From Micromonospora sp. RHAY321 (GTDB lineage Bacteria; Actinomycetota; Actinomycetes; Mycobacteriales; Micromonosporaceae), in contig NZ_JAMHIW010000015.1 in the NCBI RefSeq assembly GCF_023896955.1, forward strand, positions 90,890 to 154,889: a stretch of DNA of 64,000 nt, in the 5' to 3' direction. Every line of letters begins with the position of its first letter. Position 1 is the stretch's first letter. Positions 23,714 to 32,495 of this stretch are shown in pieces. The notes under the pieces were generated by a model. The model ran no database searches. It was not told where the DNA came from and worked only from the letters and a program-made list of their open reading frames with translations. A program made the translations under genes and the position numbers.

Positions 23714-25045
23714 TCACGCCGCGAGGGCGGCGTTCGCCTGGCCGATGAAACGCGAGGTGGCCGCGCGGGTGCCGGCCCGCCCCGCGCGGATGCTCTCCGC
23801 GGCGGCGACCAGCAGGGTACGCACCTTGCCGTGTCCCTTCGGCGGTGGCGCCGGCGCCGGCCCGAGCCGGTCGGCGATGCTGGCGCCGAACGCGGCGGCG
23901 CGCCGCTGGGCCGGGTCGGTGATGCTGCCCTCGGTGTAGCGGCGGACGGCGAGACTGGCGTTGAGGCCGCGGTCGTGACCGAGAACGGTGCCGGCCTCGC
24001 CGTTCGTGGTCAGGAAGTTGATCACGTCGACGACGGTGTCCGGGTGGCGGGTGCCGCGGAACCCCGCCCAGTACATCGGTGCCCGCGCCCACTGCGCGCC
24101 CGGTGGACCCGGGAAGCCGATCACACCCAGCTCGGCCTCGGTGAGCCGCTGCAGCTCGGGCAGCTGGTGGGACCAGGCGAACGACGCGGCGGTCAACCCG
24201 GAGACCACCAGTTGCCGGGCCGGCTCACCGCTGTCGGCCTGCTCGACCAGGGCCGCGCTCGGTGTGGCCCGGCCCCTGCGGGCCCCCTGCCACAACTCGA
24301 ACCAGGCGATCAGCTCGTCCGCGCCGAAGCCGAGCTGGCGCCCCCGGTAGAACTCGCCGCCCTGTGAGCGCAGCCAGAGCCAGAGCGCCCGGTAGTCGCC
24401 GGACGGGTCCATGGTGCCGGCCACCCGGCCGTCGCTGGCGTCGGTGACCTGCTCCGCCCAGGAGATGTAGTCGGCCCAGGACATCCCGGTGCGTGGCTCC
24501 GGCACCCGGAGCTCCTGGAGCAGGTCGCGGTTGAAGACCACGGCGGCGTGGGTCTGCCCACCGGCCACGGCCATCGTCCGCCCGTCCACGGCGCCGTAGC
24601 GGATCAGACCCTCCGGCAGGCCCCGCAGGTCCAACCGGTGGTCGGCGACCCGCTCGCTCAGGTCGAGGATGATCTGGCGCTCGGCGTACTCGGTCAGCAC
24701 GGCGTCGTCGAGCTGGATCAGGTCGGGCACGTTGCCGCCGGCCGCCTGGGTGGCCAGCCGGTCGTAGTAGCCGTCGGCGCCCTGCCAGGTGACCCGGAAG
24801 GTGACCCGGGGGTTGCGCTCGGAGTAGAGCCGCAGCACCTTCTCGGTGAGCTCGGCCCGCCTCGTTCCACCCCACCAGAAGACCGACAGCTCGACCGGCC
24901 CCTCCTCGGTCGACGTCGCGGCGTCGTCGCTGCATCCGGTCAGCCCACCCGAGGCCAGCAGGGGGGCGCCGAGCAGTGCGGTGAGGAGTCGGCGCCGCCC
25001 CGGGTCGGCGCCGAGGCGGTCGAGCGGGGGTCGAACAACGGGCAC
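23714..25045 (-). CDS. Extracellular solute-binding lipoprotein (ABC sugar-type)
   Basis: The 443-residue protein has a twin-arginine-like N-region GRRRLLTALLG and a lipobox LTGC with acylated C38. The mature part is a family-1 solute-binding protein (VELSVFWWGG, then YYDRLATQAAGGNVPDLIQLDD and AGLNASLAVRRY-type C-terminal segments). Such lipoproteins deliver sugars or oligosaccharides to ABC permeases. No permease or ATPase gene is adjacent, so it is an orphan here and its substrate is unknown. GTG at 25045 follows AGGAG by about five bases. An upstream ATG (25081) would lengthen the N-region. It diverges from purC. Confidence 0.88.
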   Translation of the reverse strand: MPVVRPPLDRLGADPGRRRLLTALLGAPLLASGGLTGCSDDAATSTEEGPVELSVFWWGGTRRAELTEKVLRLYSERNPRVTFRVTWQGADGYYDRLATQAAGGNVPDLIQLDDAVLTEYAERQIILDLSERVADHRLDLRGLPEGLIRYGAVDGRTMAVAGGQTHAAVVFNRDLLQELRVPEPRTGMSWADYISWAEQVTDASDGRVAGTMDPSGDYRALWLWLRSQGGEFYRGRQLGFGADELIAWFELWQGARRGRATPSAALVEQADSGEPARQLVVSGLTAASFAWSHQLPELQRLTEAELGVIGFPGPPGAQWARAPMYWAGFRGTRHPDTVVDVINFLTTNGEAGTVLGHDRGLNASLAVRRYTEGSITDPAQRRAAAFGASIADRLGPAPAPPPKGHGKVRTLLVAAAESIRAGRAGTRAATSRFIGQANAALAA

Positions 25046-25191
25046 GGGGTCTCCTGGCACCTGCGGGCGGGGTCGGACCATTCACGCAGGCGGCGCAGGA
25101 GGGTGTCAACGTCCGTCCGGTCACCCCTGCGCGCGACCCGGTGCGGGTGGTCGAATCGGGGCACCCGATCCCGCGTGGTGTACTAGGGCGC

Positions 25192-26025
25192 GTGGAACTT
25201 CTGCACTCGGGCAAGGTTCGGGACGTCTACGCCGACGGCGACGACCTGATCCTGGTCGCCTCGGACCGGATCTCGATCTACGACGTGGCGCTGCCGACGC
25301 CGATCCCGGACAAGGGCCGCCTGCTCACCGCGCTCTCGCTGTGGTGGTTCGAGCAGCTCGCCGACCTGGTGCCGAACCACGTCATCTCGGCCACCGACGT
25401 GCCGGCGGAGTTCGCCGGGCGGGCGATCCGTTGCCAGCGGCTGGACATGGTGCCCGTCGAGTGCGTCGCCCGGGGCTACCTCACCGGCGGCGGCCTGCGG
25501 GAGTACGAGCGCACCGGGGCGGTCTCCGGCGTGCCACTGCCCCGAGGGCTCGGCGAGGCGTCGATCCTGCCCGAGCCGATCTTCACGCCGTCCAGCAAGG
25601 CGCCCGTGGGCGAGCACGACGAGCCGATCACGTTCGACGACGTGGTGGACAAGGTCGGGCAGGCCACCGCCGAGCGGCTGCGACAGATCACCATCGACAT
25701 CTACCGGCGCGGCGCGGAGCTGGCCGCCGACCGGGGCATCCTGGTCGCCGACACGAAGATCGAGCTGGGCTGGGCGCCGGACGGCACCCTGGTCCTCGCC
25801 GACGAGCTTCTCACCTCCGACTCGTCGCGGTTCTGGCCCGCCGAGTCGTACCAGCCGGGTCGGGTGCAGTTCTCCTACGACAAGCAGTACGTGCGGGACT
25901 GGGCCACCGGCAGCGGCTGGGACAAGCAGGGCCCGGCGCCGGACATGCCCGCCGAGGTCGTCGAGGCGACCCGCGCCCGCTACGTCGACGTCTACGAGAA
26001 GCTCACCGGCAACCGCTGGAGCTGA
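25192..26025 (+). CDS. purC: SAICAR synthase
   Basis: The 277-residue protein begins VELLHSGKVRDVY, the canonical SAICAR synthetase start. It has the signature segments PVECVARGYLTGGG, ELGWAPDGTLVLADE and DSSRFWP. It ligates CAIR with aspartate using ATP in de novo purine synthesis. Length is normal for the single-domain enzyme. GTG at 25192 is chosen because residues further upstream are non-homologous. TGTACT lies seven bases before it and no ribosome-binding site is seen, so the mRNA may be leaderless. It is not in a purine operon here, and prs (PRPP supply) lies 1.6 kb downstream. Confidence 0.93.
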   Translation: MELLHSGKVRDVYADGDDLILVASDRISIYDVALPTPIPDKGRLLTALSLWWFEQLADLVPNHVISATDVPAEFAGRAIRCQRLDMVPVECVARGYLTGGGLREYERTGAVSGVPLPRGLGEASILPEPIFTPSSKAPVGEHDEPITFDDVVDKVGQATAERLRQITIDIYRRGAELAADRGILVADTKIELGWAPDGTLVLADELLTSDSSRFWPAESYQPGRVQFSYDKQYVRDWATGSGWDKQGPAPDMPAEVVEATRARYVDVYEKLTGNRWS

Positions 26026-26066
26026 GCCGGGCGGTGGCACCGATCTGGGCGGTTGGCGATCGCTCG

Positions 26067-27551
26067 TCACTCCACCCAGTCGAGGGTGCGCTGCACGGCC
26101 TTGCGCCAGTTGCGCAGCTCCCGGTCGCGGTGCTCCGGCGCCATGGTCGACTCCCACTGCGCGTCGGAGCGCCACTGCTCGCGCAACGTGGCGAGGTCCG
26201 GCCAGAAGCCGACCGCCAGACCGGCCGCGTACGCGGCACCCAGGCAGGTCGTCTCGGTGATCCGGGAGCGGATCACCGGCACGTCGAGCACGTCGGCGAG
26301 GAACTGCATGAGCAGGCCGTTGGCGGTCATCCCGCCGTCCACCCGGAGCCGGCGCAGCGCCACGTCGGAGTCGGCGTCCATCGCGTCGACCACCTCGCGG
26401 GTCTGCCACGCCGACGCCTCCAGCACGGCCCGCGCCAGGTGCCCCTTCGTGATGTAGCCGGTCAGGCCGGCGATCACGCCGCGCGCGTCGCTGCGCCAGT
26501 GCGGGGCGAACAGCCCGGAGAACGCGGGCACCACGTAGCAGCCGCCGTTGTCGTCCACCGTGCGGGCCAGGTCCTCCACCTCAGCGGCCGTGGAGATCAG
26601 ACCGAGGTTGTCCCGTAGCCACTGCACCAGCGACCCGGTGACCGCGATCGCCCCCTCCAGCGCGTACGCCGCCGGTTGGCCGTCGATCCGGTAGGCGACC
26701 GTGGTGAGCAGCCCGTGCGTCGACGGGACCGGGCTGGCGCCGGTGTTGAGCAGCAGGAAACTGCCGGTGCCGTAGGTGCACTTCGCCTCGCCCGGCTGGA
26801 AGCAGGTCTGGCCGAAGAGGGCGGCCTGCTGGTCGCCGAGCGCGCTGGCCACCGGCACCCCGGCAAGCACACCGGTGGCGGTGCCGTAGACCTCGGCGGA
26901 GCTGCGGATCTCGGGCAGCATCGCCGCCGGCACACCCATCGCGTCCAGCAGCTCCGGGTCCCAGTCGAGGGTGGCGAGGTCCATCAGCATGGTCCGGCTG
27001 GCGTTGGTCACGTCGGTGACGTGCGCGCCGGTCAGTTTCCAGATCAGCCAGCTGTCCATGGTGCCGAAGAGCACCTCGCCGCGTTCGGCGCGCTCGCGCA
27101 GGCCGTCCACCTCGTCGAGCAGCCAGCGCAGCTTCGGCCCCGCGAAGTAGGTGGCCAGGGGCAGGCCGGTGCGGGCACGGAACCGCTCCTCGCCGTACGC
27201 CGCCGCCAGCTCGCGCAGCAGCGGCCCGGTCCGGGTGTCCTGCCAGACCACGGCGTTGGCCACCGGGCGGCCGGTGGCCCGGTCCCAGACCACGGTGGTC
27301 TCGCGCTGGTTGGTGATGCCGACCGCCGCGAGCCCGGCCGCGTCGGTGCCGGCGGCCGACAGCGCCTCCCGGACGACCCGCTGGACGTTGTCCCAGATCT
27401 CCTCGGCGTCATGCTCCACCCAACCGGGCCGGGGAAAGATCTGCCGGTGCTCCCGCTGGGCCGCGGCGACGATTTCCCCGGCCCGGTCGAAGACGATGCA
27501 CCGCGAGGAGGTGGTGCCCTGGTCGATGGCGGCGACGTACTGGGGGGTCAC
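26067..27551 (-). CDS. glpK: Glycerol kinase
   Basis: The 494-residue FGGY-family kinase begins VTPQYVAAIDQGTTSSRCIVFD (phosphate-1 loop). It has GWVEHDAEEIW, TNQRETTVVWDRATGRP and a C-terminal LRVDGGMTANGLLMQFLADVL. It phosphorylates glycerol to glycerol 3-phosphate in the cytoplasm. No glycerol facilitator or glpD is adjacent. The GTG at 27551 is six bases downstream of TACGGT on the minus strand and has no Shine-Dalgarno, suggesting a leaderless mRNA. An ATG 15 codons upstream is less likely. It diverges from prs. Confidence 0.93.
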   Translation of the reverse strand: MTPQYVAAIDQGTTSSRCIVFDRAGEIVAAAQREHRQIFPRPGWVEHDAEEIWDNVQRVVREALSAAGTDAAGLAAVGITNQRETTVVWDRATGRPVANAVVWQDTRTGPLLRELAAAYGEERFRARTGLPLATYFAGPKLRWLLDEVDGLRERAERGEVLFGTMDSWLIWKLTGAHVTDVTNASRTMLMDLATLDWDPELLDAMGVPAAMLPEIRSSAEVYGTATGVLAGVPVASALGDQQAALFGQTCFQPGEAKCTYGTGSFLLLNTGASPVPSTHGLLTTVAYRIDGQPAAYALEGAIAVTGSLVQWLRDNLGLISTAAEVEDLARTVDDNGGCYVVPAFSGLFAPHWRSDARGVIAGLTGYITKGHLARAVLEASAWQTREVVDAMDADSDVALRRLRVDGGMTANGLLMQFLADVLDVPVIRSRITETTCLGAAYAAGLAVGFWPDLATLREQWRSDAQWESTMAPEHRDRELRNWRKAVQRTLDWVE

Positions 27552-27653
27552 GGCAGCACCGTACCCGGCCCGGCGGCGCGGTGCGACCGGCGTCACGGCC
27601 GGTGGCGGCCCGCCGCCGTCCAGCCCCGGCCGCGTCGCCTACGATGTGCGAAC

Positions 27654-28592
27654 GTGCGCGACATCGCCGTTTTCAGTGGAACAGCCCATCCCGAGCTCGC
27701 CGCCGAGATCTGTGCCCACCTGGGGGTGCCGCTGCATCCGGTGCGCGTCTCCCGGTTCGCCAACGACTGCCTGGAAGTGCAGTTGCAGGCCAACTGCCGG
27801 GAGCGGGACGTCTTCCTGATCCAGCCGCTGGTGCCTCCGGTGCAGGAGAACCTGGTCGAGCTGCTGCTCATGATCGACGCGGCCCGGGGCGCATCCGCCG
27901 GCCGGATCACGGTGGTGCTGCCGCACTACGCGTACGCCCGCTCGGACAAGAAGGACGCGCCGCGGATCTCGATCGGCGCCCGTCTGGTCGCCGACCTGCT
28001 CGTCTCGGCGGGGGCGGACCGGGTGCTCGCGCTGACCCTGCACTCGCCGCAGGTGCACGGCTTCTTCAGCGTTCCCGTCGACCACCTGCACGCGCTGCGT
28101 GAGCTGGCCACCCACTTCCGGCGCTACGACCTCAGCAACACCGTGGTGGTCTCGCCCGACCTGGGCAACGCCAAGGAGGCGGCCGCCTTCGCGCGGCTGC
28201 TCGGCACCCCGGTCGCGGCCGGGGCGAAGCAGCGGTTCAGCGACGACCTGGTCAAGATCAGCGCCGTGATCGGTGACGTGACCGACCGGGACGTCATCGT
28301 GCTGGACGACGAGATCGCCAAGGGCAGCACGGTCGTCGAGCTGATGGAGCACCTGCGCGGCCTGAACGTCCGCTCGATCCGGCTGGCCTGCACGCACGGC
28401 CTGTTCTCCGGCGACGCGCTGCGGCGGCTCAGTGACCAGGAGGGCGTACTGGAGATCGTCTGCACCAACACGGTCCCCATCCCGGCGGCCAAGCGGGTTC
28501 CCAAGCTCCAGGTCCTCTCGGTGGCCCCCGCCCTGGCCGAAGCCATGCGCCGGATCCACAACGGCGAGTCCGTCTCCGCCCTCTTCGCCTGA
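27654..28592 (+). CDS. prs: Ribose-phosphate pyrophosphokinase (divergent paralogue)
   Basis: The 312-residue protein has the PRPP synthetase fold. FSGTAHPELAAEI starts the first PRTase-like domain, and YARSDKKDAPRISIGARLVADL is the flexible ATP-loop region with its lysine pair. TLHSPQVHGFF and VVVSPDLGNAKEA follow. It would make PRPP from ribose 5-phosphate and ATP. The ribose-5-phosphate loop is unusual: VIVLDDEIAKGST where most enzymes have DD-x-(I/V)-DTGGT. Either it is a diverged subclass or its activity or regulation differs. GTG at 27654 follows TACGAT by eight bases. It diverges from glpK. Confidence 0.82.
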   Translation: MRDIAVFSGTAHPELAAEICAHLGVPLHPVRVSRFANDCLEVQLQANCRERDVFLIQPLVPPVQENLVELLLMIDAARGASAGRITVVLPHYAYARSDKKDAPRISIGARLVADLLVSAGADRVLALTLHSPQVHGFFSVPVDHLHALRELATHFRRYDLSNTVVVSPDLGNAKEAAAFARLLGTPVAAGAKQRFSDDLVKISAVIGDVTDRDVIVLDDEIAKGSTVVELMEHLRGLNVRSIRLACTHGLFSGDALRRLSDQEGVLEIVCTNTVPIPAAKRVPKLQVLSVAPALAEAMRRIHNGESVSALFA

Positions 28593-28616
28593 CCCGCCGC
28601 CCGCGGGTGCGGGTCA
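28590..28616. terminator. Hairpin overlapping both convergent stop codons
   Basis: TGACCCGC (28590-28597) pairs with GCGGGTCA (28609-28616). The first TGA is the prs stop and the last TCA is the stop of the minus-strand ATPase gene, so one short hairpin serves both. Confidence 0.5.
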
Positions 28617-29066
28617 GTGCGGGGTGTGGTTGGAGGCGAGGGCTGTGGTGATGCGGACGGTGGTGCCGGCGGCGCCGGTGGCGACCTCCATGGCGTCGGT
28701 CAGCTCCCGGGCCAGCCAGAGGCCCCAGCCGCCGGCGGTGTCCGGCGCCGGCCGGCGCCGGTCGCCGAGCCGCTGCGCGCTGATCCCGTGCCCGTGGTCG
28801 GCGACCTCGCAGACCAGCATCCCCGGCTCCACCCAGAGCCGCAGCCATCCCCGCCCGCCGCCGTGCCGCACCGCGTTGGTGATCAGCTCGTTGATCGCCA
28901 GCACGAAGTCGTCCAGCCGCTGCCCGGCGAGCCCGGAGGCGTGCGCGCAGGAGGTGACCGAGTGTCGAATCTCGGTCACCTGGGCCTGGTCGAAGGCCTC
29001 GGCGATCAGGAGGGCAGGTTCGATGGGCACAACCGTACGCGGTGCGTGCGGATCTGCGTTCGTCAT
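28614..29066 (-). CDS. Anti-sigma-factor-like ATP-binding protein (HATPase_c_2)
   Basis: The 150-residue GHKL-type protein has an N-box-like segment LDDFVLAINELITNAVRHGGG and a G1-box-like VADHGHGISA. GGWGLWLARELTDAMEV, the G2 region, follows. These are the marks of RsbW/SpoIIAB-like serine-kinase anti-sigma factors, of which actinobacteria have dozens, most paired with STAS or PP2C proteins in partner-switching. It has no adjacent sigma factor or antagonist. A fused STAS-ATPase gene is found 2.6 kb away. ATG at 29066; it diverges from the MacS-like kinase gene. Confidence 0.78.
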   Translation of the reverse strand: MTNADPHAPRTVVPIEPALLIAEAFDQAQVTEIRHSVTSCAHASGLAGQRLDDFVLAINELITNAVRHGGGRGWLRLWVEPGMLVCEVADHGHGISAQRLGDRRRPAPDTAGGWGLWLARELTDAMEVATGAAGTTVRITTALASNHTPH

Positions 29067-29186
29067 GGCCCCGTCCCGACGGCGGATCTCGGAGTATTTC
29101 GCGGCTTTTCCACCGTACGTCAGGGTTCCTCAGGTCGCACTCCGCGCCTCCCGGCCGGATGGCCCGGCTGTGGCATCCTGACCGCC

Positions 29187-30329
29187 ATGCCGTCACCGCC
29201 GGGTGGTTACGAGGTGCCGCTCTGGCGCGCCCTCACCGTGTTCCGGCTGGCGTCCCTCGCGTACGTCTGCGTGCTCGCGGTCCGCGACGCCGACCGGTAC
29301 GCCCACCCGTACGCCGTCGGCGCCCTGGTCCTGGTGATGATGGCCTGGACCGGGGCGACCGCCGTCGGGTACGCCCGGCCGGCCTGGCGGCGCTGGCCGC
29401 TGCTGCTGGCCGACCTCGCCGTCGTGATGGCCATCGTGCTGGCCACCCCGTGGGTGGTCGGCCGCGCGGCGCTCGCCGCCGGCGTACCCACCCTGGGGGT
29501 GGCCTGGATGGCCGGCCCGGTGCTGGCCTGGGCCGTGTCCGGTGGCCGGCGGCGGGGCACGGTGGCCGCGCTGCTGGTCGCCGGCGCGGACCTGGCGACC
29601 CGGGAACGGATCGGCCAGTCCTCGTTCACCGGTGTGATCCTGATGCTGCTCGCCGGAGTGGTGGTCGGCCACATGGCCCGGCTCGCGGCGACCGCCGAGG
29701 AGCGGCTGCAACGCGCGGTGGAGTTGGAGGCGGCCACCCGGGAGCGGGAGCGGCTGGCCCGGGGCATCCACGACTCGGTGCTCCAGGTGCTGGCGCTGGT
29801 GCAGCGGCGCGGTGCGCACCTGCCCGGCGAGGCCGGCGAGCTGGCCCGGCTGGCCGGCGAGCAGGAGGCCGCGTTGCGTGCGTTGATCGCCGGCACGGCC
29901 CCGGCCGGCGACACCGGCGCGGAGGTGGCGGACGCCGCGGCGGCGGTGGACCTGCGCACCCTGCTCGGCCGGTACGCCTCACCGGCGGTGTCGCTCTCCG
30001 CGCCGGCCACCCCGGTGCCACTGCCACGGCGGGTGGCCGGGGAACTGGCCGCCGCGACCGGCGCGGCCCTGGACAACGTGGGACTGCACGCCGGCGGGCG
30101 GGCCTGGGTGCTGATCGAGGACGAGGGGGAGACGGTGACCGTGTCGATCCGTGACGAGGGGCCGGGCATCCCGGACGGGCGGCTGGACGAGGCGGCCGTC
30201 CAGGGACGGCTCGGCGTGACCCAGTCGATCCGGGGCCGGGTGTCCGACCTCGGCGGGACGGTACGGATCGTGTCGACCCCCGAGGCCGGCACCGAGATCG
30301 AGTTGACCGTGCCGAGGGCCGACCGGTGA
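29187..30329 (+). CDS. MacS-family sensor histidine kinase
   Basis: The 380-residue protein has about five N-terminal transmembrane helices (residues ~10-165), a coiled linker and a HisKA_3 phosphoacceptor RLARGIHDSVLQVLAL. A HATPase domain follows with ALDNVGLHAGGR (N box) and RDEGPGIPDG (G1). It matches the actinobacterial MacS/DUF5931 group, NarL-type kinases with an integral-membrane sensor lacking a large external domain. It overlaps the downstream response regulator by four bases, so the two form an operon. The ATG at 29187 is chosen because the sensor helices begin here. Signal unknown. Confidence 0.87.
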   Translation: MPSPPGGYEVPLWRALTVFRLASLAYVCVLAVRDADRYAHPYAVGALVLVMMAWTGATAVGYARPAWRRWPLLLADLAVVMAIVLATPWVVGRAALAAGVPTLGVAWMAGPVLAWAVSGGRRRGTVAALLVAGADLATRERIGQSSFTGVILMLLAGVVVGHMARLAATAEERLQRAVELEAATRERERLARGIHDSVLQVLALVQRRGAHLPGEAGELARLAGEQEAALRALIAGTAPAGDTGAEVADAAAAVDLRTLLGRYASPAVSLSAPATPVPLPRRVAGELAAATGAALDNVGLHAGGRAWVLIEDEGETVTVSIRDEGPGIPDGRLDEAAVQGRLGVTQSIRGRVSDLGGTVRIVSTPEAGTEIELTVPRADR

Positions 30330-31006
30330 CGCCGGTGCGGGTGATGGTGGTCGACGACCATCCGATGTGGCGGGAGGGGGTGGCCCGCGACCTGACCGAG
30401 GCCGGTTTCCTGGTGGTGGCCACCAGCGGTGAGGGGCGGCAGGCGATCCGGGTCGCCGCGGCCGCCCGGCCCGACGTGGTCGTCCTCGACCTGCAACTAC
30501 CCGACATCTCCGGCGTCGAGGTGGTCCGCGGGTTGCGCGCGGCGCTGCCCGACGTGCGGGTGCTGATGCTCAGCGCCAGCGGAGAGCAGCAGAGCGTCCT
30601 GGACGCGGTCAAGGCGGGGGCCACCGGCTACCTGGTGAAGTCGACGGCGCCGGCCGAGTTCCTCGACGCGGTCCGCCGGACCGCTGCCGGCGACCCGGTC
30701 TTCACGCCCGGACTGGCCGGGTTGGTCCTCGGCGAGTACCGCAGGCTGGCTGCCGCCGGGACCGGGCCGGGTTCGGGGGCCGGCCCGGCCGACGGCGCGG
30801 AGCCCGGGGCGCCCCGGCTCACCGAGCGGGAGACCGAGGTGCTGCGCCTGGTGGCCAAGGGGATGTCGTACAAGCAGATCGCCCAGCGGCTCGGGCTGTC
30901 GCACCGCACGGTGCAGAACCACGTGCAGAACACCCTGGGCAAACTGCAACTGCACAACCGGGTCGAGCTGACCCGGTACGCCATCGAGCGCGGTCTCGAC
31001 GACTGA
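30326..31006 (+). CDS. NarL/LuxR-family response regulator
   Basis: The 226-residue protein has a receiver domain (VRVMVVDDHPMWREGVARDL, phosphoacceptor aspartate in VVVLDLQLPD, LVKSTAPAEF with the conserved lysine). A linker and a C-terminal LuxR helix-turn-helix follow (LTERETEVLRLVAKGMSYK, then GLSHRTVQNHVQNTLGKL). It is the cognate partner of the kinase whose gene overlaps it by four bases. In related MacRS systems the regulator controls membrane-integrity or development genes. Targets are not visible here. Confidence 0.92.
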   Translation: MTPVRVMVVDDHPMWREGVARDLTEAGFLVVATSGEGRQAIRVAAAARPDVVVLDLQLPDISGVEVVRGLRAALPDVRVLMLSASGEQQSVLDAVKAGATGYLVKSTAPAEFLDAVRRTAAGDPVFTPGLAGLVLGEYRRLAAAGTGPGSGAGPADGAEPGAPRLTERETEVLRLVAKGMSYKQIAQRLGLSHRTVQNHVQNTLGKLQLHNRVELTRYAIERGLDD

Positions 31007-31027
31007 CGCGGTCGGCGTGGCGGCGGG

Positions 31028-31600
31028 TCAGACCGAACGCGGCGGCTCCGTCTCGTGGATGGCCAGCTCCTCGGCGGTCGCCCCACCACCGGCCGAACCC
31101 GCGTCGTACGCCACGGAGTCGGTCTCCTGGTCGGTGTGGGCACCCTCGTCCGGTTCGACCAGCCGGCCCACGGTGGCGTCGGCCACCGTGCCGAGCTGGC
31201 CGTGGTCGTAGAGGGAGACCGGCGAGTTCGGGTCCGAGGTGGGCCCCGGGTCCATCACGTCGGCGTCCAGCTGTGCCTCCGCCGCGGCCGCCTCATTGTC
31301 CGCCTCGAAGGCGATCTTCGGGTCGACCGGGCCGGCCAGCGGGTCGTCCACCGGGCGTTCGAAGCTCTCCCGCTGGAGCTTGTAGTCCAACGACTCGCCG
31401 TCGAGCTGCTCCTCGGCGGTGGTCCCGAACCGATCCACCGCCACCGGCGTCCGGTCGCCGGGCAACTGGGCCGGCTCCGGGCCGTCCGCCTCGCGCCCGG
31501 TGAGCACGTCGTCGTTGGCCGTCGAGTCGTCGTCGGCGGTGTCGGGCAGCCCCTCCGCCTCGGTGTCGGACACGGGGGTCGGGTACTCGTTGTCACGCAT
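31028..31600 (-). CDS. DUF5709 family acidic protein
   Basis: The 190-residue, very acidic and probably disordered protein begins MRDNEYPTPVSDTEAEGLPD. It has two family-like blocks, ESLDYKLQRE and GRLVEPDEGAHTDQE, typical of DUF5709, a small actinobacterial family of unknown function. No membrane segment, cysteine or recognisable motif. It runs convergently with the response regulator, 21 bases from its stop. Acidic Asp/Glu-rich proteins of this type are sometimes stress-induced, but nothing here proves that. Confidence 0.72.
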   Translation of the reverse strand: MRDNEYPTPVSDTEAEGLPDTADDDSTANDDVLTGREADGPEPAQLPGDRTPVAVDRFGTTAEEQLDGESLDYKLQRESFERPVDDPLAGPVDPKIAFEADNEAAAAEAQLDADVMDPGPTSDPNSPVSLYDHGQLGTVADATVGRLVEPDEGAHTDQETDSVAYDAGSAGGGATAEELAIHETEPPRSV

Positions 31601-31689
31601 GTCTGATCACTACCCGCTGCCCTCCCGCCATAACCGGGGCAATGCCGGCTGTGCGGTGGTGAGTCGGACAACACGGCCACAACGGCCCG

Positions 31690-32436
31690 TCAGCCGAGGG
31701 CACCCGCCTCGTCCTCGGGGTGCAGCACGCACCAGACGACCTTGCCGTCGGGAACCGGGCTGCTGCCCCACCGGCGGGACACCGTGTCGATCAGCAGCAG
31801 GCCCCGACCGCCGGTACGGGTCGGCGGTGCCAGCCCGGCGAACGCCGGCCGGCGCGGGGAGTGGTCACGGACCGCCAGGCGCAGGGTGTCGCCCTGCGGA
31901 GCCACCCGCACGGTCATCGGTGTCCGCGCGTGCGCCACCACGTTGTTGACCATCTCGGTGACCGCGATGGACGCCGGCTCGGCCAGCGACGGCATGTCCC
32001 AGCGCTGGCAACCGGTGGTGACCAGCTCGCGGGCCTGCCGGGCGGCTCCGACCGTCGGGGCCAGTTCGGCGGTGAGCACCGCCGCCAGCGGCGCCGCCGC
32101 CGCGGCCAGCGCCCCGTCCAGGGTCGGCCAGGCCGGCACGCCGCCCAGCGCGGCGTCGGCCCGGCTGGGCCCGGGGACCGCCGGGTCGCAGAGCAGCAGG
32201 TCGGCGGCCGGCCAGTCGGCCACCTCCCGGCGGACCTCGGCGAAGACGCCCCGGCCGTCCGCGTCGGCGACCCGCAGCCCGGTCACGTCGGCCACCACCG
32301 GGCCGGGACGGTCGCAGAGCCGGGCGAGCAGCGCGTCGCGGACGGTCTCGGTGCCGGCGGCGTCGAGCACACCGGTCACCCGGACCACCGGGAAGGAGTC
32401 GTCGATCTCCACCAGACAATGCACGCCTGTCGACAT
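31690..32436 (-). CDS. STAS-HATPase fusion (anti-sigma-like) protein
   Basis: The 248-residue protein has an N-terminal STAS-like domain (FPVVRVTGVLDAAGTE, then VVADVTGLRVADADGRGVF). A C-terminal HATPase_c_2 domain follows, with IAVTEMVNNVVAHARTPM (N box), VRDHSPRRP and GGRGLLLIDTVSRRWG. Combining antagonist-like and kinase-like modules in one chain is a known but unusual partner-switching variant. The usual phosphorylatable serine of STAS antagonists (D-S-xG) is replaced by VADADG, so it probably cannot be switched off by phosphorylation. ATG 32436 is used. An in-frame ATG at 32496 overlaps the SDR stop as TGATG and would add 20 residues. Confidence 0.72.
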   Translation of the reverse strand: MSTGVHCLVEIDDSFPVVRVTGVLDAAGTETVRDALLARLCDRPGPVVADVTGLRVADADGRGVFAEVRREVADWPAADLLLCDPAVPGPSRADAALGGVPAWPTLDGALAAAAAPLAAVLTAELAPTVGAARQARELVTTGCQRWDMPSLAEPASIAVTEMVNNVVAHARTPMTVRVAPQGDTLRLAVRDHSPRRPAFAGLAPPTRTGGRGLLLIDTVSRRWGSSPVPDGKVVWCVLHPEDEAGALG

Positions 32437-32495
32437 GATCGGCCCATTGTGCCCCCTGGCGACGGACGTCGCATCCGGTCGCTCGATGCCCGTCA

